From positions 248,001 through 312,000 of the forward strand of contig NZ_JAAMQI010000001.1 in NCBI RefSeq assembly GCF_013523165.1: a DNA stretch of 64,000 nt, read 5' to 3'. The position numbers and the translations under genes were made by a program. The notes below the pieces were generated by a model, which saw only the letters and a program-made list of their open reading frames with translations, was not told where the DNA came from and ran no database searches. Positions 49,459 through 58,868 of the stretch are shown piece after piece (position 1 is the stretch's first letter; each line of letters begins with the position of its first letter). This DNA comes from Pseudomonas entomophila (lineage in GTDB: Bacteria; Pseudomonadota; Gammaproteobacteria; Pseudomonadales; Pseudomonadaceae).

Positions 49459-49530
49459 GCACCCTATCTGCACCCTTTTTTCCGCCTTCTTGCATCCTAT
49501 TTGCAGTCAAGTTGCACCCCTTTGGCACCC
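49457..49530. repeat. Degenerate TGCACCC direct repeats
   Basis: Five spaced copies of (T)TGCACCC or a close variant: TTGCACCC at 49458, CTGCACCC at 49469, TTGCATCC at 49490, TTGCACCC at 49512 and GGCACCC at 49524. Spacing is irregular (11-22 bp). Could be protein-binding sites or a scar of past recombination. Confidence 0.5.
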
Positions 49531-49690
49531 ATCCTTACGACCTACGGTCTACCTGCTCAATACGCCCTTTTTCAGCATGATTTTTCGCTCCTTAACAGGA
49601 GCAAAATCTCAATACACATCACGCACCTCTTGCGAGGTGAGTATTTTCTTTATGTATCAATTATTTATCCGACTTAGCGGCCTCAGGTTC

Positions 49691-50751
49691 CAAGTGCAAC
49701 AGTCAATTAACGATGTCGAGCCGGTTGGTCGCCAGTAATTGCAGATGATCCGTCAACACCTCAACGGGAAATTTCCAGCCCAGTGTCTGACGAGGTCGGG
49801 TATTGAGCAAGTCGGCAATCTCGTCCAGCCGCTCCTGGCTCACCAGCGACAAATCGGTGCCCTTGGGCAAGTACTGCCGGAGCAGACCGTTCGTGTTCTC
49901 GTTGCTGCCTCTTTGCCAAGGGCTGTGCGGGTCAGCGAAGTAGATCTTCATCCCCGTGCGCGCTGTCAGCTCCGCATGCCTGGCCATCTCGCTGCCTTGG
50001 TCATGGGTCATGGTTTTCAGCAACGCCGGTGCCATGCGAGAAAGTTCTCGCGTCATCGCCTCCAGCGCGGCGTCTGCGGTGGGCGCATCCAACTTGGCCA
50101 GGGTCACGAAACGGCTCGTGCGCTCGACCATCGTCGCCACTGCCGAACGATTGTTCGCGCCCATGATCAGGTCGCTTTCCCAGTGACCTGGCACTTGCCG
50201 GCCTTCGACTTCTTCGGGCCGGTAGCGAATGTTCTGTTCGGCCGGATAGCGCTCGCGGCGGGCTGGCGCAGTGCTGCGAGTACGCCGCTTGCTGCCGCCC
50301 TGGCGCAGGTAACCGATGAGTTGGCGCTTAAGCTCGCCGCGTGGGTATGCATAGATTGTCAGGTAGATCGTTTCGTGACTCACATGCCGCTCGGGATTAT
50401 CAGGCCAGTAGTCCTTGAGTCTGGCGGCAATTTGTTGAGGAGACCAGCCTTTGGCCAACAGGCTGTGCACGACCTGGAACAGTTCAGAGCCAGGGGCAAG
50501 CATCTTGCTGCGCCTCGGGACATGTCTGAGGGCACAGGCGCGGGCACTGGCGTCGCTGGCGTTATAACGCTCAGGCTGCGACTGGCGCCGAACCTCTCGA
50601 CTCAGCGTGCTGGGCTGACGCCCAAGAAGATGGGCGATGGCTCGCAGCGAGGAGCCTTGCATGCGCATGATCATCAGCGTTACGCGCTCTTCGATGGTCA
50701 AGTGGGTGTAGTGGGTAGTCATGCAGCACCTTATCTCAGGTGTTGCACTTG
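49691..50751. mobile_element. IS30-family insertion sequence, complete
   Basis: Bounded by 11-bp inverted repeats CAAGTGCAACA (49691-49701) and TGTTGCACTTG (50741-50751), enclosing a single intact transposase gene on the minus strand. Length about 1061 bp fits IS30. No clear 2-3 bp target duplication can be read at the edges (TTC on the left, ATC on the right), so old insertion or later rearrangement is possible. Confidence 0.85.
49703..50722 (-). CDS. IS30-family transposase
   Basis: 339-residue DDE transposase. N-terminal HTH (HLTIEERVTLMIMRMQGSSL with RQPSTLSREVRR), then the catalytic core: first Asp in GHWESDLIMGANN, second in THDQGSEMARH, Glu in RGSNENTNGLLRQYLPKGTD, all in family context. 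It is full-length and intact, so the element may still be active. The codon composition is high-GC, unlike the neighbouring immunity gene, so the IS and the CDI tip have separate origins. Confidence 0.95.
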   Translation of the reverse strand: MTTHYTHLTIEERVTLMIMRMQGSSLRAIAHLLGRQPSTLSREVRRQSQPERYNASDASARACALRHVPRRSKMLAPGSELFQVVHSLLAKGWSPQQIAARLKDYWPDNPERHVSHETIYLTIYAYPRGELKRQLIGYLRQGGSKRRTRSTAPARRERYPAEQNIRYRPEEVEGRQVPGHWESDLIMGANNRSAVATMVERTSRFVTLAKLDAPTADAALEAMTRELSRMAPALLKTMTHDQGSEMARHAELTARTGMKIYFADPHSPWQRGSNENTNGLLRQYLPKGTDLSLVSQERLDEIADLLNTRPRQTLGWKFPVEVLTDHLQLLATNRLDIVN

Positions 50752-50983
50752 ATCACTGAGACCGCCATCCCTAGCAGGCATCAGAGATTTCGTAACGCCT
50801 TGCCATGCGGGCCTCCAACCGGGCATGGCGGCAATCTTAGCCACAACGACTTTTGTACAAAGCCTAACCTTGTGAAAGCCTGAACTGAGCATCCACCTAT
50901 TGACCTAAAGCAATCTCCTTGCCCCAATCACCTCTATGCTGATGCCTTCAACTCAAGCCCACTCAGGTAAGCAAGGAGCATCC

Positions 50984-51994
50984 ATGAAAGCTGCAGTTGT
51001 TACCCAAGATCGCCGCGTCGAGGTGGTGGAAAAGACACTCCGGCCGTTGGCGCACGGTGAAGCGTTACTCAAGATGCAGTGCTGCGGCGTCTGCCATACG
51101 GACCTGCATGTGAAAAACGGCGATTTCGGCGACAAGACCGGCGTGGTGCTAGGCCATGAAGGGGTGGGTGTCGTGGTCGAGGTCGGGCCCGGGGTAACCT
51201 CGCTCAAGCCAGGCGACCGGGCCAGCGTGGCGTGGTTCTACCAGGGCTGCGGGCACTGCGAGTACTGCAACAGCGGTAACGAGACGCTGTGCCGCCAGGT
51301 CAAGAATTCCGGTTACACCGTGGACGGAGGTATGGCCGAGTCCTGCATCGTGGTGGCCGACTACGCGGTAAAAGTGCCGGAGGGTCTCGACTCGGCAGCG
51401 GCCAGCAGCATCACCTGTGCCGGGGTGACCACTTACAAGGCCGTCAAGTCCTCCAACATCCGCCCGGGTCAGTGGATGGCCATCTACGGGCTGGGCGGGC
51501 TGGGCAACCTGGCCCTGCAATACGCGAAGCATGTCTTCAACGCTCGCGTCATCGCGATCGATGTGAACGATGAGCAGCTCGCGTTCGCCCGCGAGATGGG
51601 CGCAGACCTGGTGCTCAACCCGCGCAGCGAGGAGGTGGCGAAGATCATTCAGGAAAAGACCGGCGGTGCCCACGCGGCCGTGGTCACGGCCGTGTCGAAA
51701 AGCGCCTTCGATTCGGCGGTGGATGCGCTGCGGGCGGGCGGGCGGCTGGTGGCGGTGGGGTTACCCTCCGAAGCCATGAACCTGAACATCCCGCGACTGG
51801 TGCTCGATGGCATCGAAGTGGTGGGGTCGCTGGTCGGTACACGTCAGGACCTGCTCGAAGCCTTCGAATTCGCGGCGCAAGGCAAGGTGGTGCCGAAGGT
51901 GACGCTGCGCCCGATCGAAGACATCAACGACATTTTCGATGAGATGCTCGAAGGCAGGATCAAGGGCCGTATGGTGATCAACTTCGAGGGTTGA
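50984..51994 (+). CDS. adhP: Zinc-dependent alcohol dehydrogenase (AdhP type)
   Basis: 336-residue cytoplasmic NAD-dependent medium-chain dehydrogenase that oxidises ethanol and similar alcohols or reduces aldehydes. Catalytic zinc ligands in [11 protein letters not shown] and GHEGVG; structural zinc ligands in [18 protein letters not shown] Rossmann loop [18 protein letters not shown] 50984 is preceded by AAGGAGCATCC. It lies immediately beyond the island; a REP-like hairpin follows it. Confidence 0.95.
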   Translation: MKAAVVTQDRRVEVVEKTLRPLAHGEALLKMQCCGVCHTDLHVKNGDFGDKTGVVLGHEGVGVVVEVGPGVTSLKPGDRASVAWFYQGCGHCEYCNSGNETLCRQVKNSGYTVDGGMAESCIVVADYAVKVPEGLDSAAASSITCAGVTTYKAVKSSNIRPGQWMAIYGLGGLGNLALQYAKHVFNARVIAIDVNDEQLAFAREMGADLVLNPRSEEVAKIIQEKTGGAHAAVVTAVSKSAFDSAVDALRAGGRLVAVGLPSEAMNLNIPRLVLDGIEVVGSLVGTRQDLLEAFEFAAQGKVVPKVTLRPIEDINDIFDEMLEGRIKGRMVINFEG

Positions 51995-52023
51995 GCTGCC
52001 TGCGTTCAATCCAAAGACTTTCC

Positions 52024-52049
52024 CTGTGGGAGCAAGTCGACTCTCACAG
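52024..52049. repeat. REP-like hairpin after adhP
   Basis: CTGTGGGAG (52024-52032) and CTCTCACAG (52041-52049) pair with one mismatch. The TGTGGGAGC core recalls the ends of Pseudomonas REP elements, but only a fragment is present. Confidence 0.45.
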
Positions 52050-52369
52050 AGAAAGCAGCCAGGCGATTTTGTGACCAGAGGCTTTGCGAGGCAAGTCGAT
52101 CAGAGCATCCCTACGTTCTTTTCAACGCCAGACATTTGCGACACCGTCTTCACGACATTTTCACCTCGACCTTGGCACGATGAAGCCACATCCGTGAAAT
52201 ACATTCGCCCGCCTTCCCCAGCGGGCTTTTCTTTGTCCGCCGTTTTACCACGTGACCCTCTCCCAGACGTTTCCTTCGAGTATTGCGGCCACTCCAATGA
52301 GGCCCGGCCCTGATTGCCTCGAGCGAAGCACGTCATTACGATGACGGTTCCTCTCCACAGAGATGCTCC
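52050..52369. other. 320-bp intergenic region with an orphan terminator
   Basis: No gene seen. A good terminator lies at 52207-52232 although adhP ended more than 200 bp earlier, which leaves room for a small RNA or long 3' UTR between 52050 and 52207. A sequence GTTCTTTTCAACGCC near 52116 gives no clear promoter. Confidence 0.45.
52207..52232 (+). terminator. Rho-independent terminator
   Basis: GCCCGC (52207-52212) pairs with GCGGGC (52221-52226) around CTTCCCCA, followed by TTTTCTTT. Confidence 0.75.
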
Positions 52370-52924
52370 GTGACCACTCCGACCACAGTGCTCCACCTGG
52401 CCCTCCCCGTCATCGTGCTCCTGGGTCTCTACGGCCTGGTGCGCTGCATCGCACGAATGCGACGGGTCATCTTCCCGGCGGTGCGTATCCGGTTTTCAGC
52501 CAGCGCCACCCCCTACACACTGACCTTGCCGCAGCCAGGCCGCTACGTGATCAGCCTCGTGATCCCGCCTTTGACCTTCATCACCGGCGTGGCGTATTTC
52601 GCCGCCCGGTTTTCCGTTGCTACCTCGCCTGGCGGCATCCCCTTGGCGTACCGCTCCTATGGCCGTTCGTTGTTCAGCGTCCAGCGAACGGACATGTCCG
52701 GGAATCAATCCACGCCCTTGGGCGCGTTCGACTGTACGGTGCCGGGCGACATCGTGGTCACCTGCCTGAACCCGGAGACGATACGGGCAAAGTATCAGCT
52801 GGAAGTGGCGCCCCATGTGCCGGCCTTGACGCTTGTCTGCCTCGTGCTGGCGACCATCGCATCGTTCGCCATGACGTTCGGCGGGTTGATCGTCTTCCTG
52901 CTCTTGCTGGCCGGACGTTTATGA
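52370..52924 (+). CDS. Membrane protein of unknown function, 184 aa
   Basis: Starts at GTG. Three hydrophobic stretches: LHLALPVIVLLGLYGLV at the N-terminus, VISLVIPPLTFITGVAYF in the middle and a strong C-terminal pair (ALTLVCLVLATIASFAMTFG and LIVFLLLLAGRL). Between them is a beta-rich segment with YSYGRSLFSVQRT-type content and a Cys pair (FDCTV, VTCLN). No family recognised. Orientation and length suggest an inner-membrane protein with a periplasmic domain. Confidence 0.6.
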   Translation: MTTPTTVLHLALPVIVLLGLYGLVRCIARMRRVIFPAVRIRFSASATPYTLTLPQPGRYVISLVIPPLTFITGVAYFAARFSVATSPGGIPLAYRSYGRSLFSVQRTDMSGNQSTPLGAFDCTVPGDIVVTCLNPETIRAKYQLEVAPHVPALTLVCLVLATIASFAMTFGGLIVFLLLLAGRL

Positions 52925-53074
52925 GCTGCCTTCGACCAGCAGCGTCGACGAAGCTGTCACGAAGGCGATGAAGGCGGGCGAGGGGGAGGGCAGGCAGCAG
53001 CGGCCTGGGTCGGCATGGGTGAAGAGGGCAGTGTCTCCCGCGCCAGGCGCGGCCGGCAGCGCAAGGGCGTGCCA

Positions 53075-53311
53075 TCACCCCTCGGGCAAGGTCACCCCGC
53101 AGATGAACTCGCTCGAGCCGAGCCGGTGCGATCCGTACTCCACCACATAGCCCTCGCCGCGCCGGTCCGCCTCGACGCAGGCAGTCTGCCGGTCGGCATA
53201 CACGTCCACGAAATGCCAGGGGTGCCGGTCCCGCAGCACGCCCCAGCCCAGTACCCAGCCGGCACGTTCAGGGTCTGGCGGCAGGTTTCTGGCCAAGCTG
53301 CGAAGGCTCAT
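53075..53311 (-). CDS. Conserved hypothetical protein, 78 aa
   Basis: 78 residues from ATG 53311: MSLRSLARNLPPDPERAGWV, then WHFVDVYADRQTACVEADRR and YGSHRLGSSEFICGV. The pattern is that of a compact Pseudomonas protein family of unknown function that I recall from other genomes. The start is chosen at the family N-terminus; the frame upstream is shadow sequence. Confidence 0.65.
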   Translation of the reverse strand: MSLRSLARNLPPDPERAGWVLGWGVLRDRHPWHFVDVYADRQTACVEADRRGEGYVVEYGSHRLGSSEFICGVTLPEG

Positions 53312-53456
53312 CGGGCGTCTCTCCAGGCAGGTGAGGTTCAACGCTACTACGGAAGACTTCAGGGCGGCTACTGGACGTTCATCCACGAAAGACGGGGCAT
53401 GTGTGGCCACGCCACGGCAATGCACGCGCTGAAGTTCGAGCGCGATCCGGTGTGCT

Positions 53457-53858
53457 CTACGCTTCAGGGGCCTGGAACGCATGCTGTCGTTCAGCGTCCG
53501 TCCTGCACAGCCGACTTTCCAGCAGCGCCGTCATCTGCTCGAGCGACCACGGCTTCGACACGAACAGCGCCGTGGGCGGCAGCGTGCCGTTGAGGTCGCC
53601 GTTGCCACCACTGGTGACCAGCACGGGCAGGGTAGCGTCCTGTTTGTACGCCGCCCAGGCCACGTCCCAGCCATCGCCCCGTCCGGGTGTGTTCACGTCG
53701 GTGACCAGCAGGTTCCAAGGTTGCCCGGGCAACAGGCTCAGGCCCGCATCGACCGTATCGACCGCGACGGCGCAGCCACCGATGTCCTCCACGAGGGTGA
53801 CCAGAAATTCGCGCAGCGAGGGCTCGTCTTCGATGATCAGTACAAGCGTGTTTTCCAT
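53457..53858 (-). CDS. Single-domain response regulator (CheY-like receiver)
   Basis: 133-residue stand-alone receiver. Acidic pocket IIEDEPSL, phosphoacceptor Asp in LLVTDVNTPGRGDGWD, the conserved Thr/Ser position in PVLVTSGGN and the Lys in FVSKPWSLEQM are all present. There is no output domain. No kinase is adjacent. Start at ATG 53858 is a choice between clustered ATGs (53864 also possible); neither has a strong ribosome site. It is divergent from the LysR gene. Confidence 0.85.
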   Translation of the reverse strand: MENTLVLIIEDEPSLREFLVTLVEDIGGCAVAVDTVDAGLSLLPGQPWNLLVTDVNTPGRGDGWDVAWAAYKQDATLPVLVTSGGNGDLNGTLPPTALFVSKPWSLEQMTALLESRLCRTDAERQHAFQAPEA

Positions 53859-54079
53859 GAGCATGAGCCAGACAATCGATAGACGATTGAGCCGCCTGCC
53901 GCCCACCCGTTGTCTCGCTCGGACCAATGGGCATGTTTGTACAACTTTTGGCCACTTCAGCCGATTTTGTACAATGCTGCCACAGTGCCAGATACGTCAG
54001 TCCTTCCGTGAAGGCAGGTGATCGCCCAGGATCGCGTCCTTGTGTCAGGCTGAAGCCCTTTCCTGCTCAAGAGGCCGCT

Positions 54080-54985
54080 ATGCTTCCACGTCACCTCGTC
54101 CGCCGCCTCGACCTCGTCACCCTGCAACTGTTCGTCTCGGTCCATGAGGAAGGCACGCTCACGCGTGGCGCCGATCGCGAGATGATTGCCCTGTCGGCGG
54201 CCAGCAAGCGCCTGAACGACATGGAGCAGGCGTTGGGCATCGAAGTGTTCGAGCGCAACGCCAAGGGCATGCTGCTGACCGCCGCAGGCGAGACCTTGCT
54301 GCACTACGCCCGGCGCATTCTGAGCGACCTCGAGAAGATCAGCGTCGACGTCGGTGAGCACCTGCATGGGGTGCGGGGCCATGTGCGCATGCTGGCCAAC
54401 ATTTCCGCGATCATCGAGTTCCTGCCCGAAGACCTGCAGGCCTTCATCGCCAGTCATGGGCAGGTCAGGATCAACCTCGAAGAGCGCCCCAGCGCCGGCG
54501 TGGTCAAGGGCATTCTCGACGGCTTCGCCGACCTTGGCATCTGTTCGGCCGACACCGAAATCGAAGGCCTGCTGGCCGTGCCCTACCGTCAGGACGAACT
54601 GGTGGTCGTGATGCGGCCCGAGCACAGCCTGGCTGGCGAGGTGCACCTCGACTTCGCCCAGACCCTGGCCTTCGACCATGTCGGGCTGCACGCCGACAGC
54701 TTCATCAACCTGCGCACCCATGCGGCGGCACGTGCCTGTGGCAAGCCGCTGCGGCTGCGGATCCACGTGCCGGGCTTCGATGCGGTGTGCCGCATGGTCC
54801 AGGCCAACCTCGGCCTCGGCGTGCTGCCGCGCAAGGCGTTCGAGCTGATCGGCCAGCCTTTGGGCCTCACCGCCGCGAGCTTGAACGACGACTGGGCCCT
54901 GCGCACCTTGCTGCTGGTGGTGCGTGACCCTGCCGAGCTGTCACCCGTGAGCCGTTTGCTCTACCGCCACCTGCAAGCGGGATGA
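54080..54985 (+). CDS. LysR-family transcriptional regulator
   Basis: 301-residue LTTR. HTH about 10-68 (LVTLQLFVSVHEEGTLTRGA and LSAASKRLNDMEQALGIEVF), followed by a substrate-binding domain. It lies 109 bp upstream of the CoA-transferase operon on the same strand and probably controls it, though LTTRs more often sit divergently. ATG 54080 is preceded by CAAGAGGCC. The inducer is unknown; presumably the organic acid or CoA ester handled by the operon. Confidence 0.88.
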   Translation: MLPRHLVRRLDLVTLQLFVSVHEEGTLTRGADREMIALSAASKRLNDMEQALGIEVFERNAKGMLLTAAGETLLHYARRILSDLEKISVDVGEHLHGVRGHVRMLANISAIIEFLPEDLQAFIASHGQVRINLEERPSAGVVKGILDGFADLGICSADTEIEGLLAVPYRQDELVVVMRPEHSLAGEVHLDFAQTLAFDHVGLHADSFINLRTHAAARACGKPLRLRIHVPGFDAVCRMVQANLGLGVLPRKAFELIGQPLGLTAASLNDDWALRTLLLVVRDPAELSPVSRLLYRHLQAG

Positions 54986-55094
54986 GACGAGCCTTCGTGT
55001 TTCGCGAAGGCACCTTGCGGATTTACGGTTGGCCCGACCCCCACGGTCTCGCCTAGGCTGGCCGCACATTCCAAGAACAACGAGGCATCAGCCC

Positions 55095-56285
55095 ATGACT
55101 GCACTCAGTGGCCTTCGCGTCATCGAAATCGGCACCCTGATCGCGGCGCCCTTCGCCGCGCGCCTGCTCGGCGAATTCGGCGCCGAGGTGATCAAGATCG
55201 AATCGATGGGAGCGGGCGACCCGCTGCGCACCTGGCGCAAGATGCACGACGGCACCTCGCTGTGGTGGTACCTGCAATCGCGCAACAAGCAGTCCCTGGC
55301 GCTCAACCTGAAGTCGGCGGACGGCATCGCCATCGTCAAGCAGCTGGTCGAAGGCGCCGACGTGCTGATCGAGAACCTGCGCCCCGGCGCGCTGGAAAAA
55401 CTCGGCCTGGGCTGGGACGTCCTGCATGCCCTCAACCCGAAACTGACCCTGGTGCGGATCTCCGGTTACGGGCAGACCGGCCCTTACCGTGACCGGCCCG
55501 GCTTTGGCGCCATCGGCGAGGCCATGGGCGGCATTCGCTACACCACCGGCACCCCAGGCAGCCCGCCCGCACGAGTCGGCGTGAGCCTGGGGGACTCGCT
55601 GGCCTCCATGCACGCGGTCATCGGCGCCTTGATGTCGGTGCTGCGGGTCAAGACCGGGCAGGGCGACGGCCAGGTCGTGGACGTGTCGCTGGTCGAGAGC
55701 GTGTTCAATGTCATGGAGAGCCTGGTGCCCGAATACGCCATGCTCGGCCATGTCCGCGAGCGCACCGGCGGGGCGCTGCCAGGCATCGCACCGTCCAATA
55801 CCTACCCGACCGCCGATGGCGCCTTCGTGGTGATTGCCGGTAACAGCGACCCGATCTTCAAACGGCTGATGCAGGCCATCGGTCGCACCGACCTGGCCGA
55901 ACGCGAGGACCTGGCCCGCAACGATGGCCGGGCGACCCAGAGCGAGATGCTCGATGCGGCCATCACCGACTGGACCTCGGCGCACCCCATCGCCCATGTG
56001 CTCGACGTGCTCGCCCAGGCCGAAGTGCCGTCGGGGCGCATCTACTCGGCGGCCGACATCGTCGCCGACCCGCACTACCAGGCCCGCGACATGCTGCTCG
56101 AGACCACGCTACCAGGCGGTGCGCAGGTGAAGATGCCGGGCATCGTGCCCAAGCTGTCGGACACCCCGGGCCAGATCAACTGGCAGGGCCCGGCGCTGGG
56201 CCAGCACACCGACGACGTGCTGGGCACGCTGGGTTTCAGCGCCGCGGACATTCAACGGTTCAAACAAGAGGGTGTGGTGCAATGA
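55095..56285 (+). CDS. CaiB/BaiF (class III) CoA-transferase
   Basis: 396-residue type III CoA-transferase. The N-terminus LSGLRVIEIGTLIAAPFAAR and FGAEVIKIE are diagnostic, the catalytic Asp is expected in VGVSLGDSLASMHA. It would load CoA onto a small organic acid using succinyl-CoA or a similar donor. Its stop overlaps the lyase start by 4 nt (ATGA), so both are made together: activation, then cleavage of the acyl-CoA. Confidence 0.9.
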   Translation: MTALSGLRVIEIGTLIAAPFAARLLGEFGAEVIKIESMGAGDPLRTWRKMHDGTSLWWYLQSRNKQSLALNLKSADGIAIVKQLVEGADVLIENLRPGALEKLGLGWDVLHALNPKLTLVRISGYGQTGPYRDRPGFGAIGEAMGGIRYTTGTPGSPPARVGVSLGDSLASMHAVIGALMSVLRVKTGQGDGQVVDVSLVESVFNVMESLVPEYAMLGHVRERTGGALPGIAPSNTYPTADGAFVVIAGNSDPIFKRLMQAIGRTDLAEREDLARNDGRATQSEMLDAAITDWTSAHPIAHVLDVLAQAEVPSGRIYSAADIVADPHYQARDMLLETTLPGGAQVKMPGIVPKLSDTPGQINWQGPALGQHTDDVLGTLGFSAADIQRFKQEGVVQ

Positions 56286-57220
56286 TCTCGGACTATGCTC
56301 AACGGCTGATCGTGCAGGAGGTGTCGCCCCGCGATGGCCTGCAGATCGAACCGACCTGGGTCGAAACCCTCGACAAGATCGCCTTGATCGACCAGCTGTC
56401 GCTGGCCGGGTTCTCGCGCATCGAGGCAGGCTCGTTCGTCTCGCCCAAGGCCATCCCGGCGCTGCGCGACGGCGAGGCGGTCTTCGCCGGCATTCGACGG
56501 CGCCCAGGGGTGATCTACGTGGCGCTGGTGCCCAACCTCAAGGGCGCGCAGCGGGCGATGCAGGCGGGGGCGGACGAGCTGAACCTGGTGATGTCCGCCA
56601 GCCAGACCCACAACCGTGCCAACCTGCGCATGACCCGTGAGCAGTCGCTGGCCGCGTTCGGTGACATCGTCGAGGCGGTGCGCGGAACGCCACAGCGGCT
56701 CAACGGCTCGATCGCCACCACCTTCGGCTGCCCGTTCGAAGGGCCGATCGACGAGGACGATGTCTGCCGGATCGTGGACCGCTACCTCGAGCTGGGCATG
56801 GGCGGCGTCACCCTGGCCGACACCACCGGCATGGCCAACCCGCGCCAGGTCACGCGCCTGGTGAACCGCGTGCTCGAGCGGGTGCCGGCGTCGGCGCTGA
56901 CGCTGCACTTCCACAACACCCGCGGGCTGGGGCTATGCAACGTGCTGGCCGCCTACGAAGCCGGCGCGCGGCGCTTCGATGCCGCGCTCGGCGGGCTCGG
57001 CGGTTGCCCGTTCGCGCCGGGCGCGTCGGGCAACATCTGCACCGAGGACCTGGTCAACCTGTGCGATGAAGTGGGCATCCCGACCGGTATCGACCTGGCC
57101 CACCTGATCACCCTGTCGCGCACGCTGCCGGCGTTGCTCGGCCACGCGCTGCCCGGCCAGGTGGCCAAGGCCGGGCGCAACAGCGACCTGCACCCAGCGC
57201 CCGTCTTCCCCGAGACCTGA
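56282..57220 (+). CDS. Hydroxymethylglutaryl-CoA lyase family protein
   Basis: 312-residue TIM-barrel HMGL-type lyase. QEVSPRDGLQIEPTWV (catalytic Arg/Asp), LTLHFHNTRGLGLCNVL (metal-binding His pair) and GGLGGCPFAPGASGN (catalytic Cys) are all intact. It would split HMG-CoA or a similar 3-hydroxyacyl-CoA to acetyl-CoA or pyruvate plus a keto acid. No leucine-degradation (liu) genes are near, so the substrate may be a dicarboxylate imported by the next gene, rather than HMG-CoA itself (inference). Confidence 0.88.
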   Translation: MISDYAQRLIVQEVSPRDGLQIEPTWVETLDKIALIDQLSLAGFSRIEAGSFVSPKAIPALRDGEAVFAGIRRRPGVIYVALVPNLKGAQRAMQAGADELNLVMSASQTHNRANLRMTREQSLAAFGDIVEAVRGTPQRLNGSIATTFGCPFEGPIDEDDVCRIVDRYLELGMGGVTLADTTGMANPRQVTRLVNRVLERVPASALTLHFHNTRGLGLCNVLAAYEAGARRFDAALGGLGGCPFAPGASGNICTEDLVNLCDEVGIPTGIDLAHLITLSRTLPALLGHALPGQVAKAGRNSDLHPAPVFPET

Positions 57221-57316
57221 CGCCGCAGGCCGGGCAGGTCGACTGTCCGGCTGCAGGGCGTTTCCAGACTACAACAACAATCGGGCTCCCCCTGGGGAAG
57301 CTCTCTGGAGAATCAC

Positions 57317-58648
57317 ATGAGTCTGTCCGCTACCTCCACCGGCGGCATCGTCGACGATGTCAGCGCCGAAAAGGCGATCGTGCGCAAAGTGGCCTGGCGC
57401 CTGATGCCGCTGATCATGATCTGCTACCTGTTCGCGTTCTTCGACCGCATCAACATCAGTTTCGCCAAGTTCCAGCTGCAGGCCGACCTGGCCTTGAGCG
57501 ACACGGCCTACGGGCTGGGCGCCGGCTTGTTCGTGGTCGGCTACGTGCTGTTCGAGGTGCCCAGCAACATGATGCTCTACAAGGTCGGCGCACGCCGCTG
57601 GATCGCGCGGATCATGATGTCCTGGGGCATCGCCACGGCGTTGATGGTCTTCGTCACCGCCGAGTGGCAGTTCTACGTGCTGCGCTTCGTGATCGGCGCC
57701 ATGGAGGCCGGGTTCGCGCCGGGGGTGCTGTATTACCTGACGTTGTGGTTCCCGCAGAGCTACCGCGGGCGCATCACCTCGACACTGTTCCTGGCCTCGG
57801 CCTTCGCCGGGCTGCTGGGCGCGCCGGTGTCGGGGCTGGTGCTCGGTCACATGGACGGGCTGCTCGACCTGCGCGGCTGGCACTGGCTGTTCCTGCTCGG
57901 TGGCGTGCCCTGTGTGCTGCTGGGGGTGCTGGTGCTGGGCGTGCTCAAGGACCGCGTCGCCGATGCGCCCTGGCTGACGGCGGCGGAGAAGACGCTGCTG
58001 TCCAGCCGCATCGCCCGGCATGAAGCCAACACGCACGGCTCGTTGCTGGCGGCCGTCCGGCTGCCAGGGTTCCTGATGCTGGGGCTGATCTACTTCCTCA
58101 TCCAGGTCGCCTCCTATGGCCTGAACTTCTGGGCGCCGCAGCTGATTCGCAGCGCCGGCACCGAAAGCCCGGTGGCCATCGGGCTGCTCACCGCCATTCC
58201 CTACATCTGTGGCGCGATCAGCATGGTGGTCATCGGGCGGCTGTCCGATGCCACGGGCGAGCGGCGCCTGTTCGTCTGCGGCCTGGTCACGCTGGGCGCG
58301 ATCGGTTTCTTCAGCGCCGGCATCTTCGCCCAGCACACCACCTTCCTGATCGTCGCCCTGGCCTTGCTGGGGACAGGCATCATCGCCTCGATTCCCGCGT
58401 TCTGGGCGCTGCCACCCAAGCTGCTGGCCGGCGCCGGGGCCGGTGCAGCGGGCGGGATCGCGCTGATCAACACGCTGGGCCAGTTCGGCGGCATCGTCAG
58501 CCCGGTGATGGTGGGCTACATCAAGGACGTCTCCGGCAGCACGACCCCGGCGCTGTACGTGATCGGCGTCACCAGCCTGGTGGCGGCGGCCTTGCTGTTC
58601 TGGGCCTTGCCAGAGCGGTTGCGCAGCAAGGACGCCCCGAGCCACTGA
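57317..58648 (+). CDS. MFS transporter, anion:cation symporter (ACS) family
   Basis: 443-residue 12-helix permease of the ACS subfamily, which imports organic anions such as tartrate, phthalate, galactonate or 4-hydroxyphenylacetate. The signature [20 protein letters not shown] and [13 protein letters not shown] are typical. Third gene of the operon (96 nt after the lyase, ribosome site CTGGAGAATC). It probably brings in the acid that the CoA-transferase and lyase break down. Confidence 0.9.
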   Translation: MSLSATSTGGIVDDVSAEKAIVRKVAWRLMPLIMICYLFAFFDRINISFAKFQLQADLALSDTAYGLGAGLFVVGYVLFEVPSNMMLYKVGARRWIARIMMSWGIATALMVFVTAEWQFYVLRFVIGAMEAGFAPGVLYYLTLWFPQSYRGRITSTLFLASAFAGLLGAPVSGLVLGHMDGLLDLRGWHWLFLLGGVPCVLLGVLVLGVLKDRVADAPWLTAAEKTLLSSRIARHEANTHGSLLAAVRLPGFLMLGLIYFLIQVASYGLNFWAPQLIRSAGTESPVAIGLLTAIPYICGAISMVVIGRLSDATGERRLFVCGLVTLGAIGFFSAGIFAQHTTFLIVALALLGTGIIASIPAFWALPPKLLAGAGAGAAGGIALINTLGQFGGIVSPVMVGYIKDVSGSTTPALYVIGVTSLVAAALLFWALPERLRSKDAPSH

Positions 58649-58868
58649 GGGGCATGGGTTCACGGCGACGCGGGCATGTCGCCGTGGTGTCTTGCAAGAT
58701 GCCTGCAACGCGCAGGTAAAGTTTGCAGACGCGCCGCCGACAGGTTGGGCAGCGAACGATGACGCGCCGGGATGTCTTGTGCAGGCGCCAGTCACCCGTC
58801 GATTCCGGTGGCTCTGGTCCTGCCAGGGCGCACCACCTGCCGCCGTCCATCCTAATGAAGGCCCGTGT

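Larger units (their letters stand above)
49360..49690. other. 331-bp AT-rich region between cdiI and IS30
   Basis: Contains a terminator (49434-49458), several short TGCACCC-type repeats (49457-49530), and two small hairpins: GCTCC/GGAGC at 49587-49602 and CACCTC/GAGGTG at 49624-49639. No protein-coding frame with a ribosome site was found. No remnant of orphan toxin/immunity genes is recognisable. Confidence 0.6.

Noticed and set aside
49451..49738. 95-codon plus-strand frame between cdiI and the IS
   Set aside because: Starts within the terminator/repeat region, has no ribosome site and runs into the IS end.
49688..50754. Target-site duplication of the IS30 element
   Set aside because: Bases next to the inverted repeats (TTC left, ATC right) do not match as a 2-3 bp direct repeat.
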